From: Diospyros lotus
Taxonomy: Eukaryota; Streptophyta; Magnoliopsida; Ericales; Ebenaceae
NCBI RefSeq assembly: GCF_014633365.1
Contig: NC_068350.1
Location: forward strand, 8,843,922-8,907,921
Length of the DNA: 64,000 bases
Reading direction: 5' to 3'
Below, piece after piece: positions 1-15,200 of the stretch (position 1 is the stretch's first letter; the number at the start of each line of letters is the position of its first letter). The position numbers and the translations under genes are program-made. The notes under the pieces were generated by a model. The model was not told where the DNA came from. It saw only the letters and a program-made list of their open reading frames with translations, and ran no database searches.

Positions 1-165
1 AAAATAAACACACCAAAATAATACTGTATGTTTGTGTGTGTGAGAAAGAGGGGGGGAGTTGCACCAGAACTTTTGAGGACAATGCAACAGGATGTACCAT
101 GTATTACTAGATATTGGCATCATGGGAACAGGAAATTTGACATAGTTTTATAATAAAAAATTTAC

Positions 166-247
166 CTGATCGAGATCGTTTAAGATTCAAAGATTCTGGA
201 GAAATTAAAGATGCTTTTTTGGCTCCTCCCCTGCTTATTGGACTTTC
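166..247 (-). CDS. KNL2: KNL2 exon with start of the CENPC-k motif
   Basis: On the minus strand a pyrimidine-rich acceptor ending in CAG precedes 247, and a CAG|GTAAAT donor follows 166. The 82 bases read [11 protein letters not shown], then [13 protein letters not shown]. The basic RSRSG run matches the first half of the CENPC-k motif of alpha-KNL2, which should continue with a hydrophobic and FWRNQ-like stretch in the next exon, beyond base 1. This motif directs binding to centromeric nucleosomes. The phase is 0 at the 5' side, which does not fit directly onto exon 5 (phase 1), so at least one exon lies between. Confidence 0.75.
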
Positions 248-3200
248 CTGAAAGAAGAAAACCGGGGGTGGGTGGATTTAATAATAATAATTGAGAAAAG
301 AAAAAATAGAAAAGGTAGCAGATTGTCAAACTGGAAAATTCAATAAATTGCCAATTAAACTACATCTAAACTATCACCATCAGCAGCCATAAACTGATTA
401 TTAATAACTCTAGTTAGAGGTACTGCAGCAACTACAGCAGAATGAACAAAACTGCTCCACCTATGTTTAAACATCAAGCACTATCTACATTTATAATACA
501 TCAATGCCTCAATCAAAATTTGCAGCCAAAGGTGAAGTTAATGGGCTAGTATAACAAATGCAAGCACCTAACTTGCAAAAATGGCTGGTTAGATCTCACT
601 TGTAATCTTGGAAATAATACTGGAAGCTTATATGCTAATACGATGAGCAACTAGCTTCATGCTTTCTTCACAACAATAGTGCAATTATATCAAAATGCAT
701 AGAACTGCTCAATATCAGACCACAAAGAACTTTGTCTGCACTTAGATTATTAAATAGCTCAATCTAAATGTACATAAATAGTACTAGAAATGTAGGTTCA
801 TGCTCTTTCACACAATGAGGTAAAGGAACACAGCCATGATACTTTCACAAGAGATTGATTACCATGGAAGGCATCAATTTGACTTCGATGCTGTTAATAA
901 GTGGACAATCATAATAGCATTATGACTCAAGTGGGTGATATTAATTTGTCTTGTTAAAATTAGGAAGCCATGTCTAATGCTGACACTTCTAATAGATTTT
1001 GACCAAAAACTATATAAAAACACACTGAAAATCGTACAGCAATGATCACAATGCATAAAAGAGTAAGAAAAGAAAGAAAGTAACAGCTAATGTTCCTAAG
1101 GAATATGATGAGTCAGTCCTCCTCTACAGTTGATATTCAATCATAATGGTTGCAAAATTCATAGCAATTTTATGATGGAGAATGCCCCTTAAAATGACAG
1201 AAGGCTTTCATTCTAGTAAACCACCAGATTATGTGAATACAAATCATTTTCATTAATTATTTAATTCAATTGTCATCTAACCTGGCTTATTCTTAGGCCG
1301 GGGTAATTGCTATAATATTGAACCAGCCATGGAAAGTATTTTAAATGCAATAATATTTACCTACAGTAAGATTAATATCCCTATATAAAAAAGGAAGAAA
1401 TCAATTTAGGTTCAAAGTTCAGGAAACAGCTTACTGACATATATCAGTCTTCTCCTGGTTTCACTCCTGGGTTTGCTTGCTTTCTTAGCATTAGTTTGCT
1501 TCTTGCTGACAACAGCATGCAATTCATCATCTTGGATTTCATTACCAAGCCCAACAGAAGACTTCAATGCCCCCCTGGTGCTTTTGATTTCCTTACCACT
1601 GTGACTTCTAATGTTTCCACACTTTCGTTCCTGTTGTTCATCAAGTATTAATGAAAGGAAATGTATACTTTGGACAAAATCCATTTTTAGCACGTATATT
1701 TCTTACAATTTCATGACTGGTAGGCTGTTGATATCCAATTTCACATGGAATGCAGACCCCAGGTTCGACCTCACCATTTACTGCAGCATTTTCCAATTGA
1801 TCAGGATTGCCAGTTGAGACACGATTCAGCTCATTATTTTCATTTCCCAACAGATTGACAGCTGTTTGGTCATCCTTCAGGTTATTCTTCTTGTTACGTA
1901 AGTTATATCTATTAATACTTCTCTCAGATGGATTAATCTTATCCAAAGTATTGCCATGCTGCACAGATCTACCATCTAGATGACCATCGGTTTTTGATGA
2001 TGAAGGATATCTTTGTAATGCATCTTTGCTGTTAATGTTACTGACACCTGAACCAAAACCAACATCAAATTCATCCTCAAAATCATAAAGCAAGTCACTT
2101 GAATAGTTTTACAAGTCAAAACCTGGTGACACATGGCCAATGAATATCTCAGACAAAACCTGAGAAGAATTTATATTTGGATCTTCAACTGAAGAGGCAC
2201 TACCAGTACCATTCTGGTCAGAATGCTGCACCTTCATTGAGAAACCATCTCCACCATCTTTTGAAAAATCCATTTTGTCATTATCATCATGCCTTTCTTC
2301 ACTAATGGATTTTTTGTCGTTTGAAGTTCCTTTATTAGAATCATTAATACCTGCTCCAAGGTAAAACTTTCAGCAATAATATTAGTTTAAAAAAAGATGC
2401 CAGAATAATTGTAAGAAAACAGACAAAACTGACTGTATCTCACATCATCCTAGTAACCGGACAGTTTTAACTTGATCTGTAAAGAACTTACCATGATCTG
2501 AGGGAGTTCTTGAAACATCCTTGTGGGTAACACCTAACCCCAAACACTTTCCAGCATATTCCTCCCAATAAGGAGGGAAGCCAAAAACAAAATGTTTGAA
2601 AACCTGTCCAGAGCAGGAACTAATATTTATGCTTTGATTTGGTATGTCACTAATTGCAGATTGGGTTCAACTCTTGGGTTGTGCCAAATAGACTTGCAAC
2701 CCAAGCTCATGCGAGTTGAAAAGGAAAAATAAATCTAGACACAGATCAATCCTGTAGCATGCTGGATAAAGCTTTTTGATTTCCTCAAATTAGAAAGTTT
2801 TTCCCTTAATGTGACCATCTGACAGAAAGAGAAACAGTCATACATTTAGTCATCTGGTAGGAATCAATGTAATTGAGCATAAGAAAAGCAAACCCAAAAT
2901 ATCCAATAAGAGATATCTTACTGGCCAAATACATATTTTTGCCCTTGTACTTGCACGTTCTTTTTTTTTTTTTTTCCATTTACACACTTGAACTTTTCAT
3001 TGTTTTAATAACACTCTTGAACTATGCAATTTTGAGTCAATTTAACCCCTGTACTTCGACTTTTTTTCATGTAGACATTCAAACTTTTCATTGTTCCGAT
3101 TACACCCCTGAACTACGCATTTTCGAGTCAATTTAACCCCTTCTCAAGAGTAATATTTTGTGTGATTAGTGTATCTAACACTTGTGTTGATTAGACAGGC

Positions 3201-6200
3201 AACAAAATACACAAATACAAGTGTGTTATATTAAATATCACTTTAAAGTGTTCAAATAACATTTTTTTAAATTTTCTCTAATTTTCTGTTGGTATTTTAA
3301 TGCTTTATTCTTTAATTATATCTGAAAAAAGTTAGTATTATATAATTATTTATTTAATTTATAAGTTTGCAAAACGTATTTAAAACAATGATTTATAAAA
3401 AAAAATGATATTTGGACACTTTAAAGTGACATTTAATGTAACACTTTTGTATTTGTGTATTTTGTTGCATGTTTAATCAGTACAAGTGTTAGATACACCA
3501 ATCAGATAGAATATTACTCTTAAGAAGGGTTAAATTGACTCGAAAATGTATAATTCAGGGATATAATTAAAACAATGAAAAGTTCGAGTGTCTATAGGAA
3601 AAGAGGTCAAAGAACAAGAGTTAAATTGATTCAAAATTGGATAGTTCAAAGATGTAATTGAAACAACGAAAATTTCGAGTATCTAAATGAAAAAAAAGTG
3701 CAAATACAGGGGCAAAAATATATATTTGGCCTATTATGTTATTTGCAAATGAGATTGTCATGATAGATGGAACAAAAGAAAGCATGAATACTAAGCTTGA
3801 ATTATAGAAGGACACCTCTTCAAGTTGAGTAGGTCAAAAACTAAATATATGGAATGCAAGTACTATAAAATTAAAAATGTGAATGATGTCATGGTGAGAC
3901 TTGGAAATCAAGTTCCTAAAAAAGACCAATTTAGATATTTCGATTAAAGTGCTTAAAAATAAGGCAAACTTATTGAAGATGTTGATAACAGAATCAAGGT
4001 TGAAAGATTAAAGTGGAGAACTACATCCAACATTTATGCAATTCTAAAATCCTTTTAGAGCTAAAAGACAAGTTTTATCAGACAAGCTATAAGACCATCT
4101 TTCTTGTATGACAAGGAATTTTAAGCAATTAAAATACCAATAGGTTCAAAATATGGCCATAAATTGGGTGAGAATATTACAATGGATGCACAATTGTACA
4201 AGAGAAAATATAAGTAGAAACAAGATTATCTGTAGTAAGGTCAAAGTAACACCCTAGGCTGCATGGAAACTGAAATGTTTCCGCTAAGAAACAAAAATAG
4301 GGAAACGACATTTTTCCAAAAAAGTAGAAAACAGAAACACGAGGTAAAAGCGTAAATGAAAAAAATATAGACTTTTTTATAAATATAATTTTTAATATAA
4401 AAAATTATAAAAAATAGTTATTAAACATAAACTTATAGAACCCAATCGACAGAACAATTGTTAGTTTGTCTAGAATATTGATGGCAATGATAGTAGTGTT
4501 TTTTGAACATGTTATTATGCGATTTTAGAGGGTAGAGATAGGTGGTGGCCTCACTTGCAATTAGAAATCAAGTTGGAAGGTAAACCGATAATATCCATAC
4601 CGGTTTTGTAATAGCCTAGGAATTATCACCCTACTATTCTATAAATAGGGAAGAAGGGCTAGACATCATTAACACATGATGCTATTGTTTCTTGAGAAAG
4701 ATTTAAGAGAGGAAAAGCTGTGATTTTAGAATAGCTTTTGTAATCTTGAGAGAAGGTTTGTAATCGAGGTGTAACTGGCTATACTGATCATTCTTTCTTT
4801 AAATCAAAGAAGGCTGCTCTTGGAGGGTTCTTAGGCTGGATGTAGGGTTGTCCTAAGGGGCAATTTGAACCAGGATAATTCTTGCGCCTCTTGTCTCATG
4901 TGGTTTGCTTTACTTTTTGTTCTGTTTCTTATTTCAGTTTGATTCTTTAACTTGTTATGTTAATTTTGTCCGTGAGTGTGTGCGGTTGAGAGTGGCATAA
5001 TTCTTGTCTAAGAAATCTGATCCAGTGACCATAGGTATAACAACAATCGAGCACGGAAATGGAGCATCGAGATGGTAGCGCGAGCACCAAGCAATTGATG
5101 AAGAAAGGGAACGACGATAAAAGGCGTGAGAACGGAATCAATGGTGGCACGAGCACCAAGCACCGAGCAATCGGCGGTGAAAAGGAACAACAACAAAAGG
5201 CATGAGAACGGCGAGAGGACTGAGCAACTAAATCGATAACAGCATAAGCACTGAGCAATCGACACAGGGCGTGAGAACGGTGACGAGAGAATTAAGTTGA
5301 ATTTCGAACTTCAAACAAGAAATTAAGGCTACGGTGTGAGTGAAGAGAAGAACCGGAGAAGAAAGAAAAGACTCAATAGAAAAGTATATATTTGCTGCTT
5401 AGAGACAAAATTGCTTCCCTCTCTAACCAGCTTCGGTAGCTGGAAATGCATTCCTGATAGTTTATGTTAATTGCAAAAAGCCCCCCGAAACATTTATGAA
5501 ATTACAAAAACAACTCGAAAAACGTTTTTAGCTGTTTTCAATGTTTTCGAAATGAGAAACATCTCAGAAATGCCAAAATGGCGTCTCCGAGTTATTCTCG
5601 TGCATCACTGGTAACACCTATTATATGCACAAGATGCAATTAATATGTGGTTTGGACACGTGACAAGAAGACCAAACAAGGAAAATGAAAGATGAAGAAG
5701 AAAAACCATAGAAAACTTCGTGGAAATTGGACATGAATATACAACCATGTACATATATAATTAGAGAACTAGAATTCATGTAGCTAACCATAGTGGGATA
5801 AAGGCTTATGATGGTGGTGGTGGTGGTGGTAATGACGATGATTAGAAACCCAACTCCTAGAATGGCAAATCCAATTTTGACTCACCTTTTATCACAAAAA
5901 AATTGCCACTATAGCAGGACTCTTACAGCATTAGAAGTTTGCATTCAGAAATGACTCAATATCAACTCATACATTGTATTTGTCAACCATTTTCATATCA
6001 AGCAACACCCACACACTAAACTACCCACACAATAAACTAGTTTTCTTGTTTGATTAGTCACAACATATCAAATTTGCATGAGTCTTGTGCATTACACCCA
6101 CCTAATTGCTTCATTAGGTATCACTGGGTATCACTACTCTGCTTGCAGCACACTTGTGCCACCTTCAAGGGCTACCAGGCAACCTAAGGATGTAAATGGG

Positions 6201-9200
6201 GCCCATTAACCCCATTTAGAAAAAAGCACAAAAATGAGGTATAGGTACAAGACTAATTTGAAAATTAACAAAACAGGCATGTAAATGGAGTTATTTGGGG
6301 CCCCATTTACATCCCTAAGCCTACCATACAATTATCTGAATTTCCAAAGGCAAAAGTACAAGTTAGTGTTTACTAGCCAAGGAATGGTTTTTCATTTATC
6401 CCTCCCCCTATCTCTACAAAAGGTGCAGTTAAATGCGCCGTGCTCCTGCCATTGAGCTTACATATACAGAATTTTACTGCAGAAAAGAAGAGCTGTTTGT
6501 GTTTTAGAAGTGTGATGCCTAGGTAACATTGGCAACCTTCCCAATTTTCAATGCCCATATATCAAATATTTATTTATTTCTGGTATTTTCAGTTTTTGTC
6601 CATCATTGATCATTGTTCAAAAATGTTGTCGTGCCAATTCCAAATGTATGTTATTTTTCTTATAGTGCCTTTTCTGATCTAGACTTGACAGTTGATGCTT
6701 CAGCTGATCTGCCTTCTTTGACAGAGATTGTTGTGGATCATGACATAATATATGGATGGCCTTAGTCCAGGAAGAATCTACTTAAGTACCTGTTCAATTA
6801 TAGACCTCACTAAACTAAAACATATATTTACCTCAGAGGGAAACCCATTTTCTTCTGTGCGAGCCTTGTTTATGAATCCTTTCATAAGAACACATATCCC
6901 ATCAGCTGTTTCAAGAGTGAACACATCATATCTTTTAACAATTGGTGCAGATGAAAACACTCGAACGGCTTGCTTCCTGCAGAAGAAATGTTTCACATAA
7001 ATTAGATGGTACAGAAGTGCAAGAAGCTGGAAAGGGATCTTGAAGGGGAAAAAAAAGAAAAAAATGCTACGAACTTCCAATTCAAATTATAGTGTACAGT
7101 CAAATAAAATTTCCATCATTATTTCGTTCCAAAAGGCCATAGCCTCCATGCACGTTGATGTCCTCGTTCACTTTTCAGCCCACGTGGTCATTTAAGCAAC
7201 CTCCTATAATCATCTTTTTCCCTTTAGGTTGTTTTAGCAATGATCCATCTAAAATCTCTCAAAATTGTCTTTATCCTTCTCTTAACCCAATTTGTGATAC
7301 ATATGTACTAACAATATTCAAAGTCTCTTATCCTATAACAACTTTAATAACAATAATTGTTGGAAACAAAACAAAGATATCAGGATTATTACCTTTATTT
7401 TATTGTATATTAGACGTATATATTGCTGATATGATGTATATCTTGAAGATATGTTGTAGATATTTCATTCCTAGGATTAAGGGAGCTGATTTGTAATCTT
7501 TGATTTGATTTGGAATCTTTTCTATTATTTCCTTTTGTGGAGAGATTTGTTTCCTCTCCTTTAGTATAAATTAGTTGTAAACCTAGAGCATTTGATATAG
7601 GAGAAATGTCAGTTTCTTTATTTTTCTCTTCAATAATTTTATCCCCCAACCTCTTCAAGTCCACTACCCTACCCCATCTTTTAAAGTGAGGTAAAACACA
7701 CTAACCACCCCCCAGGTTTGGCATAATTACAGGGACCTCCCCTCTAGTTTGAGAAATTACAAAGAGCCCCCCTACTGTTAAAAAAATAAAGTAAATTAAC
7801 CATTTTACCCCTATAACGTTCTCTCTTCTCTTTCTTTCACTCCTGTTTTTCTCTCTCATCTCCTCCCGCTAATTACAAAAATTTAAAAAGAGAGAGAACC
7901 CCAAGCATAGTTTTGAGGTTTGTGATGAGGTCATTATAGAAAACCCCAATACGATTATGTGCGTGTTTCTTTCTTTTTTTTTTTTTTTTTTTTTTTGGGG
8001 GGGGGGGTTGTGGGGGCTTACCACACTGCTATCACCACCATTGCTAGGAAAGGAGAGAAGGGGAGTGACACGACCCCAAGGTTTGGCTAGGGTTTAGAAA
8101 GGAATTTGAGAAGAATACAGGGGAGAGAAAGAAGAAAGGAAGGGAGAGACAAAACAGAAACAGAGATAATTGAGGGAGAAGAGAGGAAATTGAGGGAGAG
8201 GAGTGCAGAGAGAAAAGACTAAAATCAAATTATCATTCAATCCTCTCTAATTCTTTGGGTTATAGCCTATTTATAGGCTTTTTAGATCAAGGTACAAATC
8301 AACAAAGCAACAAGTACACAAAGGAAAAAAATACATGTAATCTATTATTACTAATATGCCTTAAAATGCCATTGGGGTCATGACAAGGAGAAAGAAAGAA
8401 AATAGATGAGGGGCAGAGAGACATTTAAATATGTAAAAATTCTCGGAATTCTTGTATATTCACAACATAGATTTACAGTCATATTTAAGATAGTCTTGAC
8501 ACCTCCATAAGGAAACTATCAATCTATCTTCTAAGAAAACTAGCTATTAAGGAAACATATACAATAAGGAAACTAACTAATTAGGCAGCTAATTGATACA
8601 GAAAAACAACTAACTATACATTCTATATCTACATTAGGAAACATAATCCTCTACATTTAATGGTGAGCCAATTAGCTAAGTCTTCTACTTCCATTATTCC
8701 AACACTCCCCCCCTCAAGATGGGTGAGTGGATATCTTCCATTCCTAACTTGACAGCAATTTCTTGAAACCTAGAAATGGGTAACCCTTTGGTTAGAACAT
8801 CTGTCAATTGATTTTTTGATTTCACGTGAGGGATAGTAATGAATCAACTATCAATTTTCTCTTTGATGAAATGTCTGTCTGCCCACTTTCACACACTTCA
8901 TTCGATCATGTAGTACCAAATTATGCGCTACATTGATAGCTAATTTGTTATTACAGTATAGTTTCATCGATCCACTTTCAATCATCAAATCCTTTAGAAT
9001 TATTTTAATCCACAAAAGTTCACAAACACCTAGAGCCATAGCACGAAATTCTACTTCTACACTTGATTTGGCTATCACATTTTGCTTTTTACTCCTCCAA
9101 GTAACCAAATTTCCTCCTATGAAAGTGCAGTAGCTTGTAGTTGACCTCCAATCTATAAGAGATCCTGCATGGTCAACATTGGTGTATGCCTCTACTGTTA

Positions 9201-12200
9201 GGTTACTACCCTTTTTGAACAAAATTCCTTTTTTTGGAGTAACTTTTAAGTACCTGAGAATTCTTTAAATTGCTTGTAGATGTTCCTTCTTAGGATCATG
9301 GATGAACTAACTAACTACTCCCACAATATAAGCAATGTTAAGTCTAATGTGTGAGAATAAATCAATCTTCCTACTAGCCTCTAGTAGCGCTCTTTATCAA
9401 TGATTATTCCCTCCCTGCTCTCTTGTTTCATTCTATGGTTTGGATCAATAGGTGTACTCATTGGTTTGCATCAAAGGGGACCTATTTCCTTGAGCAAGTC
9501 AAGTATATACTTTTGTTGGCATATAAATATCCCTTGTTTAAAATATGACATTTCAATTCTGAGGAAGTATTTCAATTTCCCTAGCTCTTTCATTTCAAAT
9601 TCTCGAGCCAATTTTGTTTTCGGCCTCAATTTTTCTTCCTCATCACTTCCAGTAACTATAAATCTATAATATCATGTACATATATCAATAGGATTGTATA
9701 TTTTCCTTACCTGAGTGTTTCACAAATAAAGTATGGTCACCATGACTTTGCTTATACCCAAACTACAACATAGCCTTAGTGAATCTCCCAAACCAAGCTT
9801 ACAGAGATTGTTTTAGCCTATACAACGCTTTCTTCAGTCTGCAAACTTTGTCAGGACCATACTTGCCATTAAAGCCTGGTAGTGGCTCCATGCACACCTT
9901 TTCTTCTAAGCTTCCATGAAGGAATGCATTTTTTTACATCATATGGTTGAATTTCCCAATGAAAATGAACTGCTAGAGATAATAGGATTCTCATCGTTTT
10001 CATTTTTTGTCATCGGTGTTAAAAGTCTCTTAGTAATCCACCCCATAGGTTTGTGTGTAGCCTTTTTGCAACTAGCTGTGCCTTGTATTGTTCAATAGTT
10101 CCATCTGCCTTAAATTTAACAGTGTAGACCCATTTACAACCAACTGCTTTCTTTTCCTTGGGACACACCACAATCTCCCATGTTTCATTATCTCCAAATC
10201 TCTCATTTCCTCCTTCATGGCATATGACCAATTCCTATCCCTTAAAGCATCATATACTGTTTAGGGTATTTCGATTGAGTTCAAGGTGGAGAGAAAGCTT
10301 TTGTGCTGGGAAGATAGTCTATGTGAGGAGGTAAAATGGGCCATAGGATGTTGGGTACACTTTCGTGTTCCTTTTGTGCAAGCAATAGGAAGATAGAGAT
10401 CACAATTTGAGTTAGCATCACAAACAATAGTGTTTTCAGTTTCAGAACTGGACAAGTTCAAAGTGTTTGCATTACCTATGCTTGGAGTTGATTCTTAGAC
10501 TTACTTGAGAGGCTGTGAGGGTTGTATTGTTCTTGAATACTGCTTCAATGGCCTTAAAGGGTTACGGATTTGAACATGTTCATGGACATTGGCAGTGGCA
10601 GGTTCAATGTTGTCAGTGTCAATTACTGCAATTGTCTTTTATAGCAGTGATATCTGCCATATCTGCAACCTGTTCAATTGTTTCTGGGATGATAACATTG
10701 GGAAAGGGTTGAGATAATGATGGTGGTGGTGATGGTTTTATCAAGAAGATTTGCATGTAGTTCGAGAAAGGGGATGGAGCTTGAGCACACATCTTTGTTT
10801 CTGGACTACTCCACCTAAAGATGGGTGTGAGGAGATCTATAGAAAGGTTGAGACTCATGGAATGCGACATCAAGAGTAACATAGGTGTGTCAACTAGAAG
10901 GATCATAGTATTTGTAACCCTTTTGGGTAAAAGAATAACCAACAAAGATGCACTTTTGTGCCTGGGGTCCAATTTAGATCTATGCGTTTTGTGAATATGC
11001 ACGAAAGCTGATTTCTAGTAGACACAATATTTGGAAAATTGTTGGATAGAATATGTATAGGACTATGATTGGCTAAGACTTTAGAAGGAAGACGATTTAT
11101 GAGATAAGGAAATGTTAGACCTACTTTCCCCCATAGGAATTTTGGAGCATTGGACTAAAAAAGAAGTGCACGAGTGACTTCTAGGATATGATGGTTTTTC
11201 CGTTCCATCACTCCATTCTGCTATGGGTTTTCAACATAAGAAGATTCGTGAATAATACCTTCCTTGATAAAAAAAGAAGAGAGATTCTGATTGAAATAAT
11301 ATCTGACATTATTTGAGCGAAATTGTTTTATTTTTACTCCAAATTGAGTAAAAATCATTTTTTGAAATTGAGGAAGCAGTGAACTAACTTTATATTTGTC
11401 TTTTATTAAGAGCAACCAAGTAGTCCTAGTGCAGTCATTAATAAAATTGACAAACCACCTAGCCATGAATATCAAGAATTTTTGCTAGCTCCCATATATT
11501 AGAATTTATCAAAGTAAAAGGCTGACTGCATTTCATTGAATTAATAGGGAATGAAGTACAACAATGTTTAGCAAATTGACACACTTCACATTGAAAATCT
11601 GACACAACCAGATCTTTAAACAACAATGGAAACATATATTTTAAGAGAGGAAAAGGTGGATGACCAAGACAAAGATGATGTGCCCAGATCATTTGTTTAT
11701 TAGACGTGGTTAAAAAAACTTGAGAGAAAGGAGACTGGTTTCCCTTTATTCGACCACTATTAAGATCCTCATAGTACATCCCATCACTCTCGAGCAAATC
11801 CAATCATCTTCCTCGAGACTTGATCCCGAAGCACACAATGAAAGTCAAAGAATGTTAGTTTGCAATGGAGTTCTTTAGTAATTTTTTTGGACAGAGATAA
11901 GATTAGTTAAAAGGTTGGGCATATGAAGGACATTTGTAAGAGATATGGAAGGGGTAAGATGAAGACTTCCTTATCTAGCAATGTCAGTGGGAGAGCCATC
12001 AACTATAGTAATTTTTTGGTTTCCTAGGGTTGGTTTGTATGAATCAACGAAAGAGATATCGTGAGTCATATAATAAGTTGACCCAGAATCTACAACCCAT
12101 CTACTCGTTTTGGTATGTGATGCTTTCAGTCCTCTAACTTTTGATTTTAATAAACTGAAAGTTACAGTTAACGTTGCAGGGAGAAAATTAACATTGATGG

Positions 12201-15200
12201 GAAGCCTAGAGACAGGGGAATGCAAATTGATCTCCAAAAGGAAGTTACAAAAGATGCTGGAGAGAGGGAAGGTTCAAGCCTCCTAATTGTTCTCCATTCA
12301 GGTAGTGGAGGTGGAAGAGGAAGGATGCATAGGAGGAGGGAATGCAAGAAAGGAAGATACAAAATCAAAGTTGCCACGCGAAGAGGTAACCAATTTGGAC
12401 ACCCTCAATTCACTCTTGATTGAATTTAAGGATTTATTTGCTGAACCTAACTCATTACCCCCTACTCGAGCCTTAGAACACATCATTCCTCTCAAACCCA
12501 ACTTTGAACCAGCAAATATTCGGCCCTACCGATACCCTCCCACGCAAAAGACTGAAATTGAAAAACAAGTCAAACAAATACTAGCCTCTTCCCTTATACA
12601 GCCCAGCCAAAGCCCATTCGCCTCACCAGTCCTTTTGGTTAAGAAAAAAGATGATACCTGGAGGTTTTGCATAGACTATCGCCAATTAAACACCCTCACC
12701 ATCAAAAAAAAATTTCCAATTCCTATCATAGAGGATCTGATGGATGAGCTACATGGGGCAACCATCTTCTCTAAGCTAGATTTAAGGTTAGGGTACCATC
12801 ATATCAGAATGCACCCTATTGACATCCTCAAAACCGCCTTCCGTACCCACCAAGGCCTATATGACTTCCTTGTCATGCCCTTTGGGCTTACTAATGCCCC
12901 TACCTAAGGAAGTTCATCCTAGTCTTTTTTGACGACATACTTATCTATAGCCCGAACCTATCAGAACACCTATCTCACCTAAGGACAGCTTTTGAAATCC
13001 TTAAACTCAATCAATTGTACATCAAAATGTCCAAGTGTTTATTCGCTAAGAAGGAGGTAGAATATCTAGGGCACGTGATATCAGGGAAGGGGGTCAGCAC
13101 AGATCCCAAAAAATTTCAACTATGGCTAAATGGCCAAGACTGAGGGAGTTAAGGGGTTTTTTGGAATTAACCGAGTATTACAGGAGGTTTGTTCCCAAAT
13201 ACGGCATTATTAGCAAGCCTTTAACCAGGCTGTTGAAGAAACACAGATTTCAATGGGATTCAGAAGCAGAGATTGCCTTTACTGCCCTCAAGGAAGCCAT
13301 GACAAGAACTCCAGTCCTCGCCCTCCTAGATTTTTCAAAGGCTTTTGTAGTGGAAACAGATGCATGTGAAACGGGCATCGGTGTAGTGCTTGTGCAAGAA
13401 GGAAAACCCCTGGAATACCTTAGCCAGGCCTTAGCCCCTAGACACTTGGGACTAAGTATGTATGATAAAGAGCTTCTAGCAGTGTTGGTGGCGGTGGAAA
13501 AATGGAGGCACTATTTGGAGGGCAACCATTTCATTATCAACACCGATCATGATAGTTTAAGGCACTTGTTACAGCAAAGAGTGCACACCCAATTACAAAA
13601 AAAAAGGGTAACCAAACTACTGGGATTGGACTTTACAATCCATGCAAGGAAATGAGAACAAGGTGGTGGATGCACTCTCTAGAAGAGAAGGAGAGGTCAA
13701 ATGCAATGCCATCACAGCTGTAGTGCCGGACTGGGTGAAAGAGATAACAGAAAGTTATGGGCAAGTGGATTAAGGAATTGCAGGGGTAACTGGCCATCGA
13801 GCCAAAAGGAAACCGGGAGTACTCATTCTCCAATGGTTTGATACACTACAAAGGAAGAATAGTGGTGGGCAATGACTCCAGGTTGAAAGAAAGGATCTTA
13901 CAATCCCTCCATGATTCCCCTCTGGGGGGACATTCTGAAATCAAGGCTACCAACTACAAGGTGACCCAACTTTTCTTTTGGCCGGGACTTAAGAAAGAGG
14001 TGATGTCTTTTGTGCTGGCTTGCCCTATTTGGTACAGATGCAAACATAAGCATGTAGCTCTTTCAGGGTTACTCCAGCCCTTTTCCATTCCAAAGCAAGC
14101 TTGGGAAGGAGTATCGATGGAGTTTATTGAAGGGCTACCAAAATTAGAAGGTAGGGATGTAATTTTGGTAATCGTGGATCACCTGACCAAGTTTGCCTAT
14201 TTCATCAGCATGACCCATCCCTACACGGCCCAAGAGGTCGCCCGAAAGTTTATAGATTCAGTAATAAGGGTGCATGGGGTTCCAAAATCTATAGTGTCTA
14301 ATCGGGACAAGATTTTTACTAGCAATTTCTGGCAAGAATTGTTTAAAAGTATGGGAGTAGATTTACACATGTCTACTGCTTACCACCCCCAAACAGATGG
14401 GCAAACGGAGAGAGTAAACCAATGCTTAAAGGCCTACTTACGGTACATGTGTTTTGCCAAACCAAAAAGTTGGAATCGGTGGTTGTCTATGGCATAGTGG
14501 TGGTACAACACCAGCTATCACAGTGCTCTGAAAAAGCCCCCTTTTGAAGCACTGTTTGGGTACAAGGCCCCTATCCTACCAGCCCTACTGAATGCACCCA
14601 CAAGTGTGTCCGCAGTCGAAGACTATCTGCAGCAACGTCAAAATACGGTGCAATTGTTGAGGAAGGAGCTTACCACGGCCCAAAACCGAATGATGTAGGT
14701 AGCTGACAAAAGGAGGAGTGACTGAGAGTTTAATGTGGGGGACAAGGTGTACCTTAAGGTCAAAAGGTTCCTCCAGCATTCGTTTTCAACCTCCCCAGTT
14801 TCCAAATTGAGCCCCAAGTACTTTGGGCCATATGATGTGTTGGCTAAAGTAGGCAAGGTTGCCTATAGGCTACAACTACTAGAAGGAACTCCTACTCACC
14901 CAATGTCCCATGTATCCTTGCTTAAGAAGGAAATAGAACCCACGGACAATACCAGCCCCAACCTACCTATAGCCGATGAAGACAGGGAGGTGATCAAAGA
15001 GCCCCAGGCTGTTGTGGACCGGAGGATAACATACAAGGAAGCACTGCCACTAATGGAGGTGTTGGTCCAATGGAGCCGCCTGCATCCGGACAATGCCACC
15101 TGGGAGTATCTACCAGAATTGCTGAAACAATACCCCCAAGCAGCTCACCTCTTGTCCTTTCTTGGGGACAAGAAAGATCTTAAGGGGTGGGGGAAATGTC

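Larger units (their letters stand above)
2604..6831 (-). other. KNL2 intron 3 (4.2 kb), enlarged by mobile elements
   Basis: This is the intron that splits the SANTA domain between GFPSE and VFKHF. It contains a foldback element (2923-3731), a Mutator-like element (4255-5610), a (TGG)n microsatellite near 5815 and a small MITE hairpin (6185-6318). These account for more than half its length. The parts between (3732-4245, 5620-6184, 6319-6831) show nothing else I can identify. Confidence 0.7.
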
